From Moraxellaceae bacterium (GTDB taxonomy: Bacteria; Pseudomonadota; Gammaproteobacteria; Pseudomonadales; Moraxellaceae), in contig JANYEL010000218.1 in assembly GCA_025363155.1 (NCBI GenBank), forward strand, positions 1-36,126: a stretch of 36,126 bases of DNA, given 5' to 3'. How positions within the stretch are numbered: the first letter of the stretch is position 1; each line of letters starts with the position of its first letter. Both the position numbers and the translations under genes were made by a program. Shown in pieces: positions 1-8,055 of the stretch. The notes under the pieces are model-generated. The model ran no database searches, had not been told where the DNA came from, and saw only the letters and a program-made list of their open reading frames with translations.

Positions 1-68
1 GTAGGGGCTACCCTTGTGGTCGCCCGCTTTTGATATTGATTTAGGGCGACCACAAGGGTAGCCCCTAC
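1..68. repeat. Perfect 25-bp inverted repeat, intergenic palindrome
   Basis: Arms at 1-25 and 44-68 are exact reverse complements, separated by an 18-base loop. The outer ends read GTAGGGGC and GCCCCTAC. It sits downstream of the hom terminator and has no T tract, so it is better read as a dispersed REP- or MITE-like palindrome than as a terminator. The window edge cuts off whatever lies to its left. Confidence 0.8.
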
Positions 69-94
69 AGAATATTTATCATGTACATCACCAA

Positions 95-125
95 TAAAAA
101 AGCCCCCGATTTAATCGAGGGCTTT
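95..125 (-). terminator. Intrinsic terminator of hom
   Basis: The 10-base arms 101-110 and 114-123 pair with one G-U wobble around a 3-base loop. Read on the minus strand, the stem is followed by a run of T (complement of the A run at 95-100). It lies about 20 bases past the hom stop codon. Confidence 0.85.
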
Positions 126-144
126 CATTTAATCTAACTTAAGA

Positions 145-1449
145 TCAACCATCTAGGGTTTCTAAGCGAATACGAACGACAGGCGCTTCAATCGCAGTCA
201 ATGCTTCAATGTCACGAATAGCAGCATTCATGGTGGCTTCAAGCACGGGCTGAGTCAGGATAATGACCGGCACATTGCCTTTTTCTTGAATTGGTTTTTG
301 CAAAATCGCGTCGATGTTAATGCCAGCGCGACTCAAAATTCCTGTCACGTCAGACAGCACACCTGGATGATCTTGTGCGGTGAGGCGCAGATAATACGCA
401 GTGTGCATTTGATCGGCTGCCAAAATCGGCGTATTGACCAGCGATTCTGGTTGAAATGCAAGATGTGGCACGCGTCCAGAACCTTGATTGCCCAGCGCAC
501 GAACCAAATCCACGACGTCAGCGACGATCGCAGAAGCGGTTGGACCTGCGCCTGCACCCGCACCGTAATACAGTGTTGGGCCAACCGCATTGGAATGCAC
601 GAGTACGGCATTTTTTACGCCATTCACGTTCGCAATCAAACGATGTTCTGGAATCAGTGTTGGATGAACACGCAGTTCAAAGCCAGCATCAGTACGCTTA
701 GCAATGCCTAAATGCTTGATGCGATAGCCGAGCTCTTCAGCATACGTCACATCTTCAGCAGTCAGCTTGGTAATGCCTTCGGTGTACACTTTTTCAAATT
801 GCAGCGGAATGCCAAATGCGAGCGATGCAAGCAAAGTCAGCTTGTGCGCCGCATCAATGCCTTCCACGTCAAATGTTGGGTCCGCTTCGGCATAACCGAG
901 TGCTTGTGCTTCTGCCAACACATCGCCAAATGCACGGCCTTTCTCACGCATTTCGGTCAGGATGAAGTTGCCTGTGCCATTGATAATGCCCGCGAGCCAG
1001 TCAATGCGATTCGCCGACAGACCTTCACGCAACACTTTAATAATGGGGATACCGCCAGCAACCGCAGCTTCAAAGGCGACATACACGCCAGCCGCTTCAG
1101 CCGCTTGGAAAATTTCATTGCCATATTCAGCGAGTAAAGCTTTGTTCGCGGTGACGACATGCTTGCCATGCTTGATCGCAGTCATGACCACGTCATGTGC
1201 CAGTGTTGTACCGCCAATCACTTCGATGACGATATCGACATCATCTTGCGTGACGATGCTGAGCAAGTCATCGCTGAGTTTGACGCCTTCTAAGGCGAGA
1301 TCTGGTCGCGCGCGACGGCTACCAACATGGGTAATTTGAATCTCATGACCCGTACGTCGTGCGATTTCCGCAGCATTGTCCTGTAACAAGCGCACAGCGC
1401 CTGCGCCAACGGTTCCTAGACCCAAAATTGCCAGTTTGACTGGTTTCAC
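145..1449 (-). CDS. hom: Homoserine dehydrogenase
   Basis: Reduces aspartate semialdehyde to homoserine with NAD(P)H, the branch step to threonine and methionine; cytosolic. The 434 residues match the usual length of the monofunctional enzyme with an ACT domain. Residues 9-17 carry the nucleotide-binding glycine loop GLGTVGAG. The central catalytic domain contains GIINGTGNFIL and the AEADPTFDVEG region. A C-terminal ACT domain (from about residue 355, YLRLTAQDHPGVLSDV) points to allosteric control by threonine. The start codon is GTG, with GAGG about 9 bases upstream. It is followed by its own terminator. dsbC and xerD lie upstream on the same strand, an order I associate with Acinetobacter relatives. 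thrC, often next, is not inside the window. Confidence 0.96.
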   Translation of the reverse strand: MKPVKLAILGLGTVGAGAVRLLQDNAAEIARRTGHEIQITHVGSRRARPDLALEGVKLSDDLLSIVTQDDVDIVIEVIGGTTLAHDVVMTAIKHGKHVVTANKALLAEYGNEIFQAAEAAGVYVAFEAAVAGGIPIIKVLREGLSANRIDWLAGIINGTGNFILTEMREKGRAFGDVLAEAQALGYAEADPTFDVEGIDAAHKLTLLASLAFGIPLQFEKVYTEGITKLTAEDVTYAEELGYRIKHLGIAKRTDAGFELRVHPTLIPEHRLIANVNGVKNAVLVHSNAVGPTLYYGAGAGAGPTASAIVADVVDLVRALGNQGSGRVPHLAFQPESLVNTPILAADQMHTAYYLRLTAQDHPGVLSDVTGILSRAGINIDAILQKPIQEKGNVPVIILTQPVLEATMNAAIRDIEALTAIEAPVVRIRLETLDG

Positions 1450-1494
1450 AAGCTGTTGCCTCGCGTGCAGATTTCAAAGAGCCATATCATAGCC

Positions 1495-1528
1495 AAAAAC
1501 GCGTGCTTTCTCCAGTAGAGAAGCACGC
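1495..1528 (-). terminator. Intrinsic terminator of dsbC
   Basis: GCGTGCTT and AAGCACGC arms, extended by CTC/GAG pairs, form a hairpin at 1501-1528. On the minus strand it is followed by CG and a run of five T (A run at 1495-1499). It lies between dsbC and hom, so the two are probably separate transcription units. Confidence 0.75.
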
Positions 1529-1570
1529 GATTCAGGCTGTTTTCGTGGGAGGTGTTGCCGTATCGATGGA

Positions 1571-2383
1571 TTATTTTTTGTCGATTTTCAGCATTTTCGC
1601 TAGATCATTTGCAGGGATGTAACCGCCTAAATACTTACCATCTGCAGTGTAGATGGCGGGCGTGCCATTGATGCCAATTTGTTCACCGATGTGGCGTTGT
1701 GCCATGACTGGACTTTTACAGGCTGGCGCTTGGACAGGTAGTCCATGTTTAGCAGTAGTGATTGCTGATTTACGATCTTCGCTACACCAGACGGCTTCAT
1801 TGATAGCAACATCACTTGGAGATCGTGGCCATGCGAGGTAACGAACTTCGATGCCTTTAGCATTAATCTGTTCGATTTCATTATGTAGCTTACGGCAATA
1901 GCCACAATCCACATCTGTGAATGCATAAATAACCGCTTTTGGTTTAGAGGTCGGAGAGAAGATGATGAGGTCTTTTTCAGGGACAGCTGTAATCAATCGC
2001 TTGGCGTCTTGCGCATTCAGTAAGTCTGAAAGATTGGTGACCTCATTGTCACCGAGTTTAACCAGTTCACCTTGGAGAAAGTATTGACCATCACCGCTGA
2101 TGAAGACCGCAGGTACCTCATTGAATGTGACCCAGTAAAGATTCGGCATTTCTGTGCTTGTGATCGAGCTAATGGTCGCTTTCAATCCCGCTTTTTGAAT
2201 ACGTGCAGTGATTGCTTTACGGACCGATTCAGGCGCATTACCTAATATAGCTTGAGTTTGTGGTGTCGCTGAGACGCTTGCTGGAGCTGATGTCTGTACA
2301 TCAGTCGGCGCATCAGACGATGCTTTGCTACAGCCGCTGATGGTCAACAGCAGTGTGGCAGCAAGAGGCCATAACAGTTTCAT
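1571..2383 (-). CDS. dsbC: Thiol:disulfide interchange protein DsbC-like, predicted lipoprotein
   Basis: Periplasmic disulfide isomerase that rearranges wrong disulfides in exported proteins. The start at 2383 is chosen over an in-frame upstream start at 2419 because AAGGA lies 8 bases before this ATG and because it begins directly with a signal peptide. The thioredoxin-fold active site is CGYC in DVDCGYCRKLH. The cis-proline loop is GTPAIY near the C-terminus, and the N-terminal dimerisation region lies before the CGYC. At 270 residues it is slightly longer than E. coli DsbC. Unusually, the signal peptide ends in a lipobox (TISGC, Cys18), which predicts an outer- or inner-membrane-anchored isomerase rather than a soluble one. 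DsbG is the alternative family assignment. Confidence 0.9.
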   Translation of the reverse strand: MKLLWPLAATLLLTISGCSKASSDAPTDVQTSAPASVSATPQTQAILGNAPESVRKAITARIQKAGLKATISSITSTEMPNLYWVTFNEVPAVFISGDGQYFLQGELVKLGDNEVTNLSDLLNAQDAKRLITAVPEKDLIIFSPTSKPKAVIYAFTDVDCGYCRKLHNEIEQINAKGIEVRYLAWPRSPSDVAINEAVWCSEDRKSAITTAKHGLPVQAPACKSPVMAQRHIGEQIGINGTPAIYTADGKYLGGYIPANDLAKMLKIDKK

Positions 2384-2517
2384 GCAAATATCCTTAAATG
2401 TCGAAAGTTTTATCACCAATGATTCATCGCTATCATAGCAAAACTAAGTGCTTTGATATTGTTGCACGCTTGTGAGAGGTTGTTTTGCCTGACTAATGGT
2501 TTTGCTCACTTTTCCTT

Positions 2518-3447
2518 TTATCCACGCGGATGAAATTCAGCATGAAGCTCTTGCAGTCGTGCGCGTGCGACATGGGTGTAAATTTGCGTGGTGGATAAAT
2601 CACTGTGACCAAGTAGCATCTGCACAACCCGTAAGTCAGCGCCATGATTGAGTAAATGTGTGGCAAAGGCGTGACGCAACGTATGCGGAGAGAGGTCGCT
2701 CTGAATGTCGGCTAATTTGGCATAATGCTTAATCATGTACCAAAAGTTTTGCCGCGTCATAAAGCCACCGCGCACGGTAATAAACAACGCATCGGTGACC
2801 AAACCTTGCGCAAGTTCTGGACGCGCGCTGTGCAAATAACGTGAAATCCATTCGACGGCAATTTCACCTAATGGTACGAGGCGTTCTTTACTGCCTTTAC
2901 CTTTGACGCGAATCACACCTGATTTTAAGTTAATGCCATTGAGCGTCAGTTCAGTCAGTTCTGAAACACGTAGACCGCAGGCATACAGCACTTCCAGCAT
3001 CGCTTTATCGCGCATACCTATCGCGGTTTCGATATTGGGTGCGCCCAGCAACGCATCGACATCACGTTCTGATAAATCTTTCGGTAATGGACGACCTAGA
3101 GAGGGTGTTTTTTGATGCGAGGTCGGATTGTCTGAACGGACATCGAGCGCAAGTTGTAGCTTGAAAAATTGCTTAAGTGCAGACAAACAGCGAGCAATCG
3201 AACGTGGACTGCGTTCGGCTTGTGTGAGCATTAATAAAAAATCACCCACTTGCTTTTCTGACCATTGCGGTAGGGGTGTATCATCAAATAAAAGTGCTTG
3301 TTTTAAATCACTTAAATAGGCATTGCGCGTATGCGGACTGACGGCTTGCGCGACTAAATTGTCACGAAAAACCTGTAAATACTCAGCATCTTGCGGAATA
3401 GTCACAGGCGTCGGTAGACGGGGCTTCCGTGCTGGGCGTGAGGTCAT
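2518..3447 (-). CDS. xerD: Site-specific tyrosine recombinase XerD
   Basis: Resolves chromosome dimers at dif together with XerC at the division septum. The 309 residues comprise an N-terminal SAM-like core-binding domain (about 20-105) and a C-terminal catalytic domain. All catalytic residues are visible: Arg160, Lys184, His255, Arg258, His281 and the nucleophile Tyr290 (TTQIYTHV). The HTLRHAFATHLLNHGADLR stretch is typical of XerC/XerD. XerD is preferred over XerC because of its place next to dsbC and hom. Start ATG at 3447. The 134 bases between it and dsbC hold no obvious terminator, so the two may be cotranscribed. Confidence 0.93.
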   Translation of the reverse strand: MTSRPARKPRLPTPVTIPQDAEYLQVFRDNLVAQAVSPHTRNAYLSDLKQALLFDDTPLPQWSEKQVGDFLLMLTQAERSPRSIARCLSALKQFFKLQLALDVRSDNPTSHQKTPSLGRPLPKDLSERDVDALLGAPNIETAIGMRDKAMLEVLYACGLRVSELTELTLNGINLKSGVIRVKGKGSKERLVPLGEIAVEWISRYLHSARPELAQGLVTDALFITVRGGFMTRQNFWYMIKHYAKLADIQSDLSPHTLRHAFATHLLNHGADLRVVQMLLGHSDLSTTQIYTHVARARLQELHAEFHPRG

Positions 3448-3541
3448 GTGCTAAGGTCATATCTAAAAGTTTATTGAATATATCAGGGTGTAGATTTTAT
3501 CAGTGCAATATCACAATGAATATGTTAGAAATGTGATGAAG

Positions 3542-3582
3542 TTTGCGTAAATCAATTTCAAGGAGTGAATTTGATACGCAAA
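3542..3582 (+). promoter_or_regulatory. Imperfect inverted repeat with Shine-Dalgarno in the loop
   Basis: TTTGCGT (3542-3548) and ACGCAAA (3576-3582) pair, and the stem can extend inward with AATCAA against TTGAT. The loop contains AAGGAG at 3560-3565. In RNA this would place the ribosome binding site of the small reading frame at 3571 in a hairpin. It could instead be a protein-binding palindrome. It lies in the 299-base gap between xerD and the diguanylate cyclase, which holds no larger gene. Confidence 0.35.
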
Positions 3583-3681
3583 TTCGTTGTGAAGATTACT
3601 AAAGCATACAGTGATCACGGCAGAGTCATTATAGGATTGATTTGTGGTGATCAAATTGCAATCAATATGCTTCGCACATAA
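3571..3681 (+). CDS. Possible 36-residue small protein (TTG start)
   Basis: A TTG codon at 3571 lies 5 bases after a full AAGGAG and opens a 36-codon frame ending in TAA at 3679-3681. The product is basic at its N-terminus (LIRKFVVKITK) with a hydrophobic stretch (VIIGLICG) and resembles no family I know. It lies 65 bases before the diguanylate cyclase start, so it could be a leader peptide or chance. The only support is the strong ribosome binding site and its spacing. Confidence 0.25.
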   Translation: MIRKFVVKITKAYSDHGRVIIGLICGDQIAINMLRT

Positions 3682-3746
3682 GAATTTGTTTAATTTGCGC
3701 TATGTGTTGGGGAATGTCGTGTCGCCCAAAAGAGATAGAGGTTTAT

Positions 3747-4934
3747 ATGGATGTAACCGCAATAATTAAAAAACATTTATATGTGATGGATTTACCTGAA
3801 AATGATAAAGCGATTATTGTCAATGTAACGGTTTCATTGCTTTACTTCAGCTATTTCTGTATTGCTTATTTCTCACAAAATGTACCGACAGCCCTTCAAG
3901 TTTCAAATCTGTATTACCTGCAGGTCACTGAAATTTTAAGCATAACGAGCATTTTATGCTTGAACATTTTGCTGGGCTTTATTTTATATACGCGCAAAAA
4001 AAATCCAACCTCAACCTTACCAGGCAATATTCAACTCTATTTTATTGGACAGCCACTAGCACTGTATGCCATTTTAAATGGTATTCCTCAACTGATTACT
4101 GGATTGTTGTTGGGAGTTTTGCCTTTTTTGGGACTTATATTGTTTAACCGTAAGCATGTGTTCTACGCAACGTGTTTAATGTGGTTTGAAATTGTCGGGT
4201 TGGCAATAGCCGTGAGTCTAGGACTATTGCCCAATGCGCCGTTATATGTTGATCAAGTGAAGCCCGCACAAGTTCCATTGGCTTTTTTGTTAGTTCAGAT
4301 TTTGATGAGCGCCCCGATCGCAGCGGTTGTTTATATCATGGGGCACTCTCTAATGCAGGGTATCGTGCTGCGAGAAAAGAAGATTCTTGAACTATCGCGT
4401 CGAGATGGATTGACGGGGTTATGGAACAGACGTTATTTGAATGAAGTCTTAGAACATGAGATTGCATTGACACATCGTAATTTGTATTGTTTGTCGGTAT
4501 TAATCTTGGATTTAGATTTTTTTAAAAAAATTAATGACACGTTTGGACATCAAGCGGGCGACAAAGTATTGCTGGCAACAACGGCAATTTTGCAAAAATG
4601 TGCGCGGACGACGGACTATGTGGGTCGGTTTGGGGGCGAGGAATTCATCATCATATTGCCGAATTGTGATGCTAGAATGTCAATAGAGGTTGCTGATCGT
4701 TATCGAAAGTCGCTTGAGGCACAGAGGGTCACCGTGGGTGATCATGTTATTCAAGTCACAGCGAGCTTCGGTGTCACGACGATGTTACCGACCAATACCT
4801 GCCAATATAATATGCAAGCATGCTTGGATGGTTTGATTAATACCGCGGATAAAGCCTTGTATGACGCGAAAGAACAAGGTCGAAATTGTGTCAAATTCCG
4901 ACCATTAAACGAAAATATACAAGCGTCTATATAG
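3747..4934 (+). CDS. Membrane-bound diguanylate cyclase (GGDEF)
   Basis: Makes cyclic di-GMP from two GTP at the inner membrane. The start at 3747 has GAGG 7 bases upstream, better than an in-frame start at 3702. The 395 residues split into an N-terminal half with about five to six hydrophobic membrane segments (to about residue 215) and a C-terminal GGDEF domain beginning at the DGLTGLWNRRYL motif. The active-site signature is GGEEF, an allowed variant, so the protein should be catalytic. Five residues before it is RTTD, the RxxD inhibitory I-site for product feedback. The sensor half is not a family I can name. It is monocistronic and convergent with the feo operon. Confidence 0.9.
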   Translation: MDVTAIIKKHLYVMDLPENDKAIIVNVTVSLLYFSYFCIAYFSQNVPTALQVSNLYYLQVTEILSITSILCLNILLGFILYTRKKNPTSTLPGNIQLYFIGQPLALYAILNGIPQLITGLLLGVLPFLGLILFNRKHVFYATCLMWFEIVGLAIAVSLGLLPNAPLYVDQVKPAQVPLAFLLVQILMSAPIAAVVYIMGHSLMQGIVLREKKILELSRRDGLTGLWNRRYLNEVLEHEIALTHRNLYCLSVLILDLDFFKKINDTFGHQAGDKVLLATTAILQKCARTTDYVGRFGGEEFIIILPNCDARMSIEVADRYRKSLEAQRVTVGDHVIQVTASFGVTTMLPTNTCQYNMQACLDGLINTADKALYDAKEQGRNCVKFRPLNENIQASI

Positions 4935-5010
4935 TTTTTTTATCATGCAAACTAAAATATCTCCACGCTGACTTATGCTCAAGAAGCGTCGATATTGATG
5001 ACAACTAGGG

Positions 5011-5352
5011 TTAATGACAACCTGAGCTTTTCGATGGCGCAGGATTCTTCCATTGCACCGTCTGCACGTCTTCTTTGTTTGTGTTTGACGCACAAGTACC
5101 ACAGGTATTGCAACCACTACCGCATCCACTACCGCATCCACCGCTACTAGCGATGGTCGGTTCTAACCATTGCGCGAGTTTTGTCCAACCTTGAGCGTTG
5201 AAAGCATTAGCGAGTTGGCGTTGTTGATTTGAAACGAGCTTAGGCATAATGCGGCGCAGCATGAAAAACACGCTCCAGCCGAGTAATCCTGCCATGATCA
5301 GCCCTTGCAACACGTTACCGATGATTGCATGTCCATCGTTGACAACACTCAT
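5011..5352 (-). CDS. FeoB-associated Cys-rich membrane protein
   Basis: A 113-residue protein with one membrane segment near residues 9-28 (IIGNVLQGLIMAGLLGWSVF) and a dense cysteine cluster near the C-terminus (GGCGSGCGSGCNTCGTC, five Cys in about 15 residues). The ATG overlaps the feoB TGA in an ATGA junction, so the two are translationally coupled. That junction also fixes the start, not the longer frame reaching 5442. Small Cys-rich proteins often end feo operons. They are proposed to help FeoB, perhaps by binding iron or sensing redox, but the exact role here is inference. A terminal CH adds one more possible ligand pair. Confidence 0.8.
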   Translation of the reverse strand: MSVVNDGHAIIGNVLQGLIMAGLLGWSVFFMLRRIMPKLVSNQQRQLANAFNAQGWTKLAQWLEPTIASSGGCGSGCGSGCNTCGTCASNTNKEDVQTVQWKNPAPSKSSGCH

Positions 5353-7229
5353 AGCAATGCCTCCGCCACATGATACGTAATCAGTGAAGCACCATACGCC
5401 AGTGCAAATAAATACACGGTCATGATGCCAACATATTTCCAAGAACCCGTTTCACGGCGCACCGTTGCCAGTGTTGCAAGGCATTGCGGTGCAAAAATAA
5501 ACCAAGCCAGTAATGATAATGCAGTCGGTAGCGACCATTGTGCGGCGATTAAACTGCCGAGTTGATGGCTGACGGCGTCTTCATTACCTGACAGCGCATA
5601 GACTGTACCCAGCGCGGCAACCACGACTTCACGCGCGGCCATGCCTGGGATTAGTGCAATACAAATTTCCCAAGTAAAGCCAATCGGGGCAAAAATCGGG
5701 GCAATGATGTGACCCAGTTGACCTGCAAAACTGTAATCAATCGGCGGTAAAGTCGCGCCAACAGGAGGCTGCGGAAAGTACGCCAAGAACCACAAAATCA
5801 CGATCAGTGCCAGAATGATTCCGCCGACGCGTTTGATAAAAATCGTCGCGCGTTCATACAAGCCAATGCTGACGCTGCGCCAGCTTGGCATGCGGTAACT
5901 CGGCAACTCCATGAGTAGGGCATGTTCGCTTTGATCGGTACGAAACTTTTTCATGACCATTGCCACAATCAACGCACTCACGATACCGCCAAAGTACAAT
6001 GCGAATAGCACCAAGCCTTGTAAATTAAAGAATCCCCACACCGTTTTTACCGGAATAAATGCACTGATCAATAACGCATAAACAGGTAAGCGTGCCGAAC
6101 AGGTCATGAGTGGCGCGACCATGATCGTGGTTAAGCGATCACGTGGATCACTGATACTGCGCGTTGCCATAATGCCCGGAATTGCACATGCAAAACTGGA
6201 TAACAATGGAATAAACGCACGACCCGTTAAACCCGCACGGAACATCAAACGATCTAACAAAAACGCCGCACGTGGCAAATAACCCGATTCTTCTAACACT
6301 AAGATAAAGAAAAATAAAATCAAAATTTGCGGTAGGAACGTGAGTACCGTACCGAGTCCAGCAAAGATGCCATCTTTCAATAAACTATGGAGCATGCCTT
6401 CGGGCAGGAACGAGGTCGTCCAGTCACTAACCGTGGCCACGACAAAGCCAATGCCATCCATAAACGGCGCCGCCCATGTAAACACGGCTTGGAATATAAA
6501 GAACATCAGCACCGCAAGAATCATGAGTCCAAATACGGGGTGCAATAACACACGGTCTAAGGCATCGTCGCGCTGATCGGTTGAACGTGGCATGATAACC
6601 GCGTCAGCAAGCAGTGCGCGTACTTCAGCATGAATATCGTCAAGTTCAGCCGTAGTAGAAGTAACCACAGGCAATGCAGGAATCTGACCTTCTAATTGCT
6701 GAATCAGTGCCGCAGAGCCATGTCGCTTGACGGCAATCGTTTCGACAATCGGCACACCTAAGCGTTCAGCCAATTTGGCAACATCAATCTTGATCCCACG
6801 ACGCTCGGCATCATCCATCATATTCAGCGCAATGAGCATCGGACGACCCAGACGGCGAATTTCCAATGCGAAGCGTAAATGCAAACGCAGGTTGGTCGCA
6901 TCCACGACACAAACCAGTAAATCAGGGAGTACTTCACCTGCCAATTCGCCTAAACACACGGCACGCGTGACCGCTTCATCGGGACTGGTCGCGTCTAAAC
7001 TGTAGGCACCGGGTAAATCCAATACGCGGACATGACGACCCGAAGGTAGGGTAATCACCCCCTCTTTGCGTTCAACGGTGACGCCAGCATAGTTGGCGAC
7101 TTTTTGGCGTGCACCAGTGAGCTGGTTAAATAAAGAAGTCTTGCCGCAGTTTGGATTACCCACCAGCGCGATATGTTCCGCCATGCCGTTGGTGACAGTG
7201 TCTGTATCGCCAATTACAATCGAATTCAT
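5349..7229 (-). CDS. feoB: Ferrous iron transporter FeoB
   Basis: Inner-membrane Fe(II) uptake protein with a cytosolic G domain. The G1 loop is GNPNCGKTS at residues 24-32. Switch and G2 residues follow (NYAGVTVERKEG), then G3 DLPGAYS and G4 NMMD. After a helical GDI region come two Gate domains with many membrane segments, including PLLSSFACAIPGIMATR and the second gate MAAREVVVAALGTVY. At 626 residues it is shorter than E. coli FeoB (773), as in many Moraxellaceae. It is joined by 4-base ATGA overlaps to feoA upstream and to the Cys-rich protein downstream. Expression is probably Fur-controlled. Confidence 0.97.
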   Translation of the reverse strand: MNSIVIGDTDTVTNGMAEHIALVGNPNCGKTSLFNQLTGARQKVANYAGVTVERKEGVITLPSGRHVRVLDLPGAYSLDATSPDEAVTRAVCLGELAGEVLPDLLVCVVDATNLRLHLRFALEIRRLGRPMLIALNMMDDAERRGIKIDVAKLAERLGVPIVETIAVKRHGSAALIQQLEGQIPALPVVTSTTAELDDIHAEVRALLADAVIMPRSTDQRDDALDRVLLHPVFGLMILAVLMFFIFQAVFTWAAPFMDGIGFVVATVSDWTTSFLPEGMLHSLLKDGIFAGLGTVLTFLPQILILFFFILVLEESGYLPRAAFLLDRLMFRAGLTGRAFIPLLSSFACAIPGIMATRSISDPRDRLTTIMVAPLMTCSARLPVYALLISAFIPVKTVWGFFNLQGLVLFALYFGGIVSALIVAMVMKKFRTDQSEHALLMELPSYRMPSWRSVSIGLYERATIFIKRVGGIILALIVILWFLAYFPQPPVGATLPPIDYSFAGQLGHIIAPIFAPIGFTWEICIALIPGMAAREVVVAALGTVYALSGNEDAVSHQLGSLIAAQWSLPTALSLLAWFIFAPQCLATLATVRRETGSWKYVGIMTVYLFALAYGASLITYHVAEALL

Positions 7230-7504
7230 GCGGGTTGTGCCTCAACAAGTATGCGTTTTGCTTCGCTGCGGCGTAAAGCAAAACGGGTAAAACCGACCTG
7301 AACCAAGATAGGATCGCCACCAAAAGGGGCAACCGTGATGAGGCGTACAAACTCGCCTGGCACAAAACCAAGTTCTTTTAAACGGTGTGCGATGGAGTCA
7401 ATTTTGCCAACAGCTGCATGATGTTCAAAAGAATCAGTTGGATGTGAATCTTCAACAGATAAGATGATCGCAGTCGCGTTTTTTGACAGATCAGAGAGGC
7501 GCAC
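7226..7504 (-). CDS. feoA: Ferrous iron transport protein A
   Basis: A 92-residue cytosolic SH3-fold protein needed for FeoB function. The FeoA signature is visible in RLKELGFVPGEFVRLITVAPFGGDPILVQV, followed by FALRRSEAKRILVE. The start codon is GTG at 7504. About 20 residues between the N-terminal LSDLS and the core (HPTDSFEHHAAVG) appear to be an insertion relative to short FeoA proteins. It is first in the feo operon, directly after the Fur-like site, and overlaps feoB by ATGA. Confidence 0.93.
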   Translation of the reverse strand: MRLSDLSKNATAIILSVEDSHPTDSFEHHAAVGKIDSIAHRLKELGFVPGEFVRLITVAPFGGDPILVQVGFTRFALRRSEAKRILVEAQPA

Positions 7505-7523
7505 AGGTATAGAGAACCTAGGT

Positions 7524-7542
7524 ATAAATGAGAATTATTCCT
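7524..7542 (-). promoter_or_regulatory. Candidate Fur box in front of feoA
   Basis: AATGAGAATTATT at 7527-7539 matches 11 of 13 central bases of the Fur consensus (AATGATAATCATT). The outer three bases on each side do not match. It lies 20-38 bases before the feoA start, where a repressor would block transcription when iron is plentiful. The position is as expected for a feo operon. The call rests on one site only. Confidence 0.55.
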
Positions 7543-7624
7543 AGTTTCAACCTTTAGACGATTCCTGTCAAACGCTATTTTGGTTAAGGGTTTGATTTAG
7601 GGATGACTGGCGGGTTTGATGTGG

Positions 7625-7644
7625 AAAAAAGCTGAATCATTCAG
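7625..7644 (-). terminator. Weak intrinsic terminator after the tautomerase genes
   Basis: On the minus strand CTGAA-TGA-TTCAG forms a 5-bp stem followed by C and six T (A run at 7625-7630). The stem is short and AT-rich, so it may be inefficient. It lies about 40 bases after the stop codon of the gene at 7685. Confidence 0.4.
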
Positions 7645-7684
7645 GAAATATAGAGAATTAAATTTTTAAGCAGATGGGTTGTCG

Positions 7685-8044
7685 TTAATGCGACTCATCT
7701 TCGCTGGGTTCGGACATGATTTCACCGCCTTCCATGATCCAGCTTGCAGGCAGGTCAACGAACACAACTTCAGTCCGTCTTTTCGCACTATCCAAGCTCG
7801 ATAATGCCGCGTTGATTTGGTCGCTCATTTCTGTCTTTATCGCGGCTGAACGACCACTGCGAATGGAGCCTAAGACATGAAAAGCCGTCTTTCTGGGCAG
7901 TGGAATACCTTGGGCAAAAACAACCTGTACATAACTCGCGGGTGCGCCCGTCACTGAGCAATGTGTCTGGGTGATTGAATTCACCACGCTGAGTTTTTTT
8001 TGCTCACTCAAAGGCTTTTTAGTCGATACGGTATACAGAGGCAT
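7685..8044 (-). CDS. Tautomerase-superfamily protein, cis-CaaD-like
   Basis: A 119-residue member of the tautomerase/MIF superfamily, whose enzymes use an N-terminal proline after Met removal. Here the protein begins MPLY, so Pro1 is present. Counting from Pro1, His27 and the SIRSGR motif (Arg61, Arg64) correspond in pattern to the His and Arg pair of cis-3-chloroacrylic acid dehalogenase. An acidic stretch MEGGEIMSEPSEDE follows near the C-terminus, where the family has its catalytic Glu. AAGGAG lies before the ATG. It is the second gene of a pair, 11 bases behind a related gene. The true substrate cannot be read from sequence; hydrolytic dehalogenation or keto-enol tautomerisation are both possible. 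Confidence 0.75.
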   Translation of the reverse strand: MPLYTVSTKKPLSEQKKLSVVNSITQTHCSVTGAPASYVQVVFAQGIPLPRKTAFHVLGSIRSGRSAAIKTEMSDQINAALSSLDSAKRRTEVVFVDLPASWIMEGGEIMSEPSEDESH

Positions 8045-8055
8045 ATCAATCTCCT

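Noticed and set aside
1-68. Left-edge inverted repeat considered as part of a CRISPR array
   Set aside because: Only one unit is present, with no regular spacers and no cas genes.
286-1137. Plus-strand reading frames opposite hom
   Set aside because: They lie antisense to a well-recognised homoserine dehydrogenase, have unnatural composition and no ribosome site. They are shadows of a biased coding strand.
4905-5141. A minus-strand frame overlapping the end of the Cys-rich feo protein
   Set aside because: Different frame from the operon gene, Val-rich repeats come from reading the Cys/Gly codons out of frame, and no start signal is seen.
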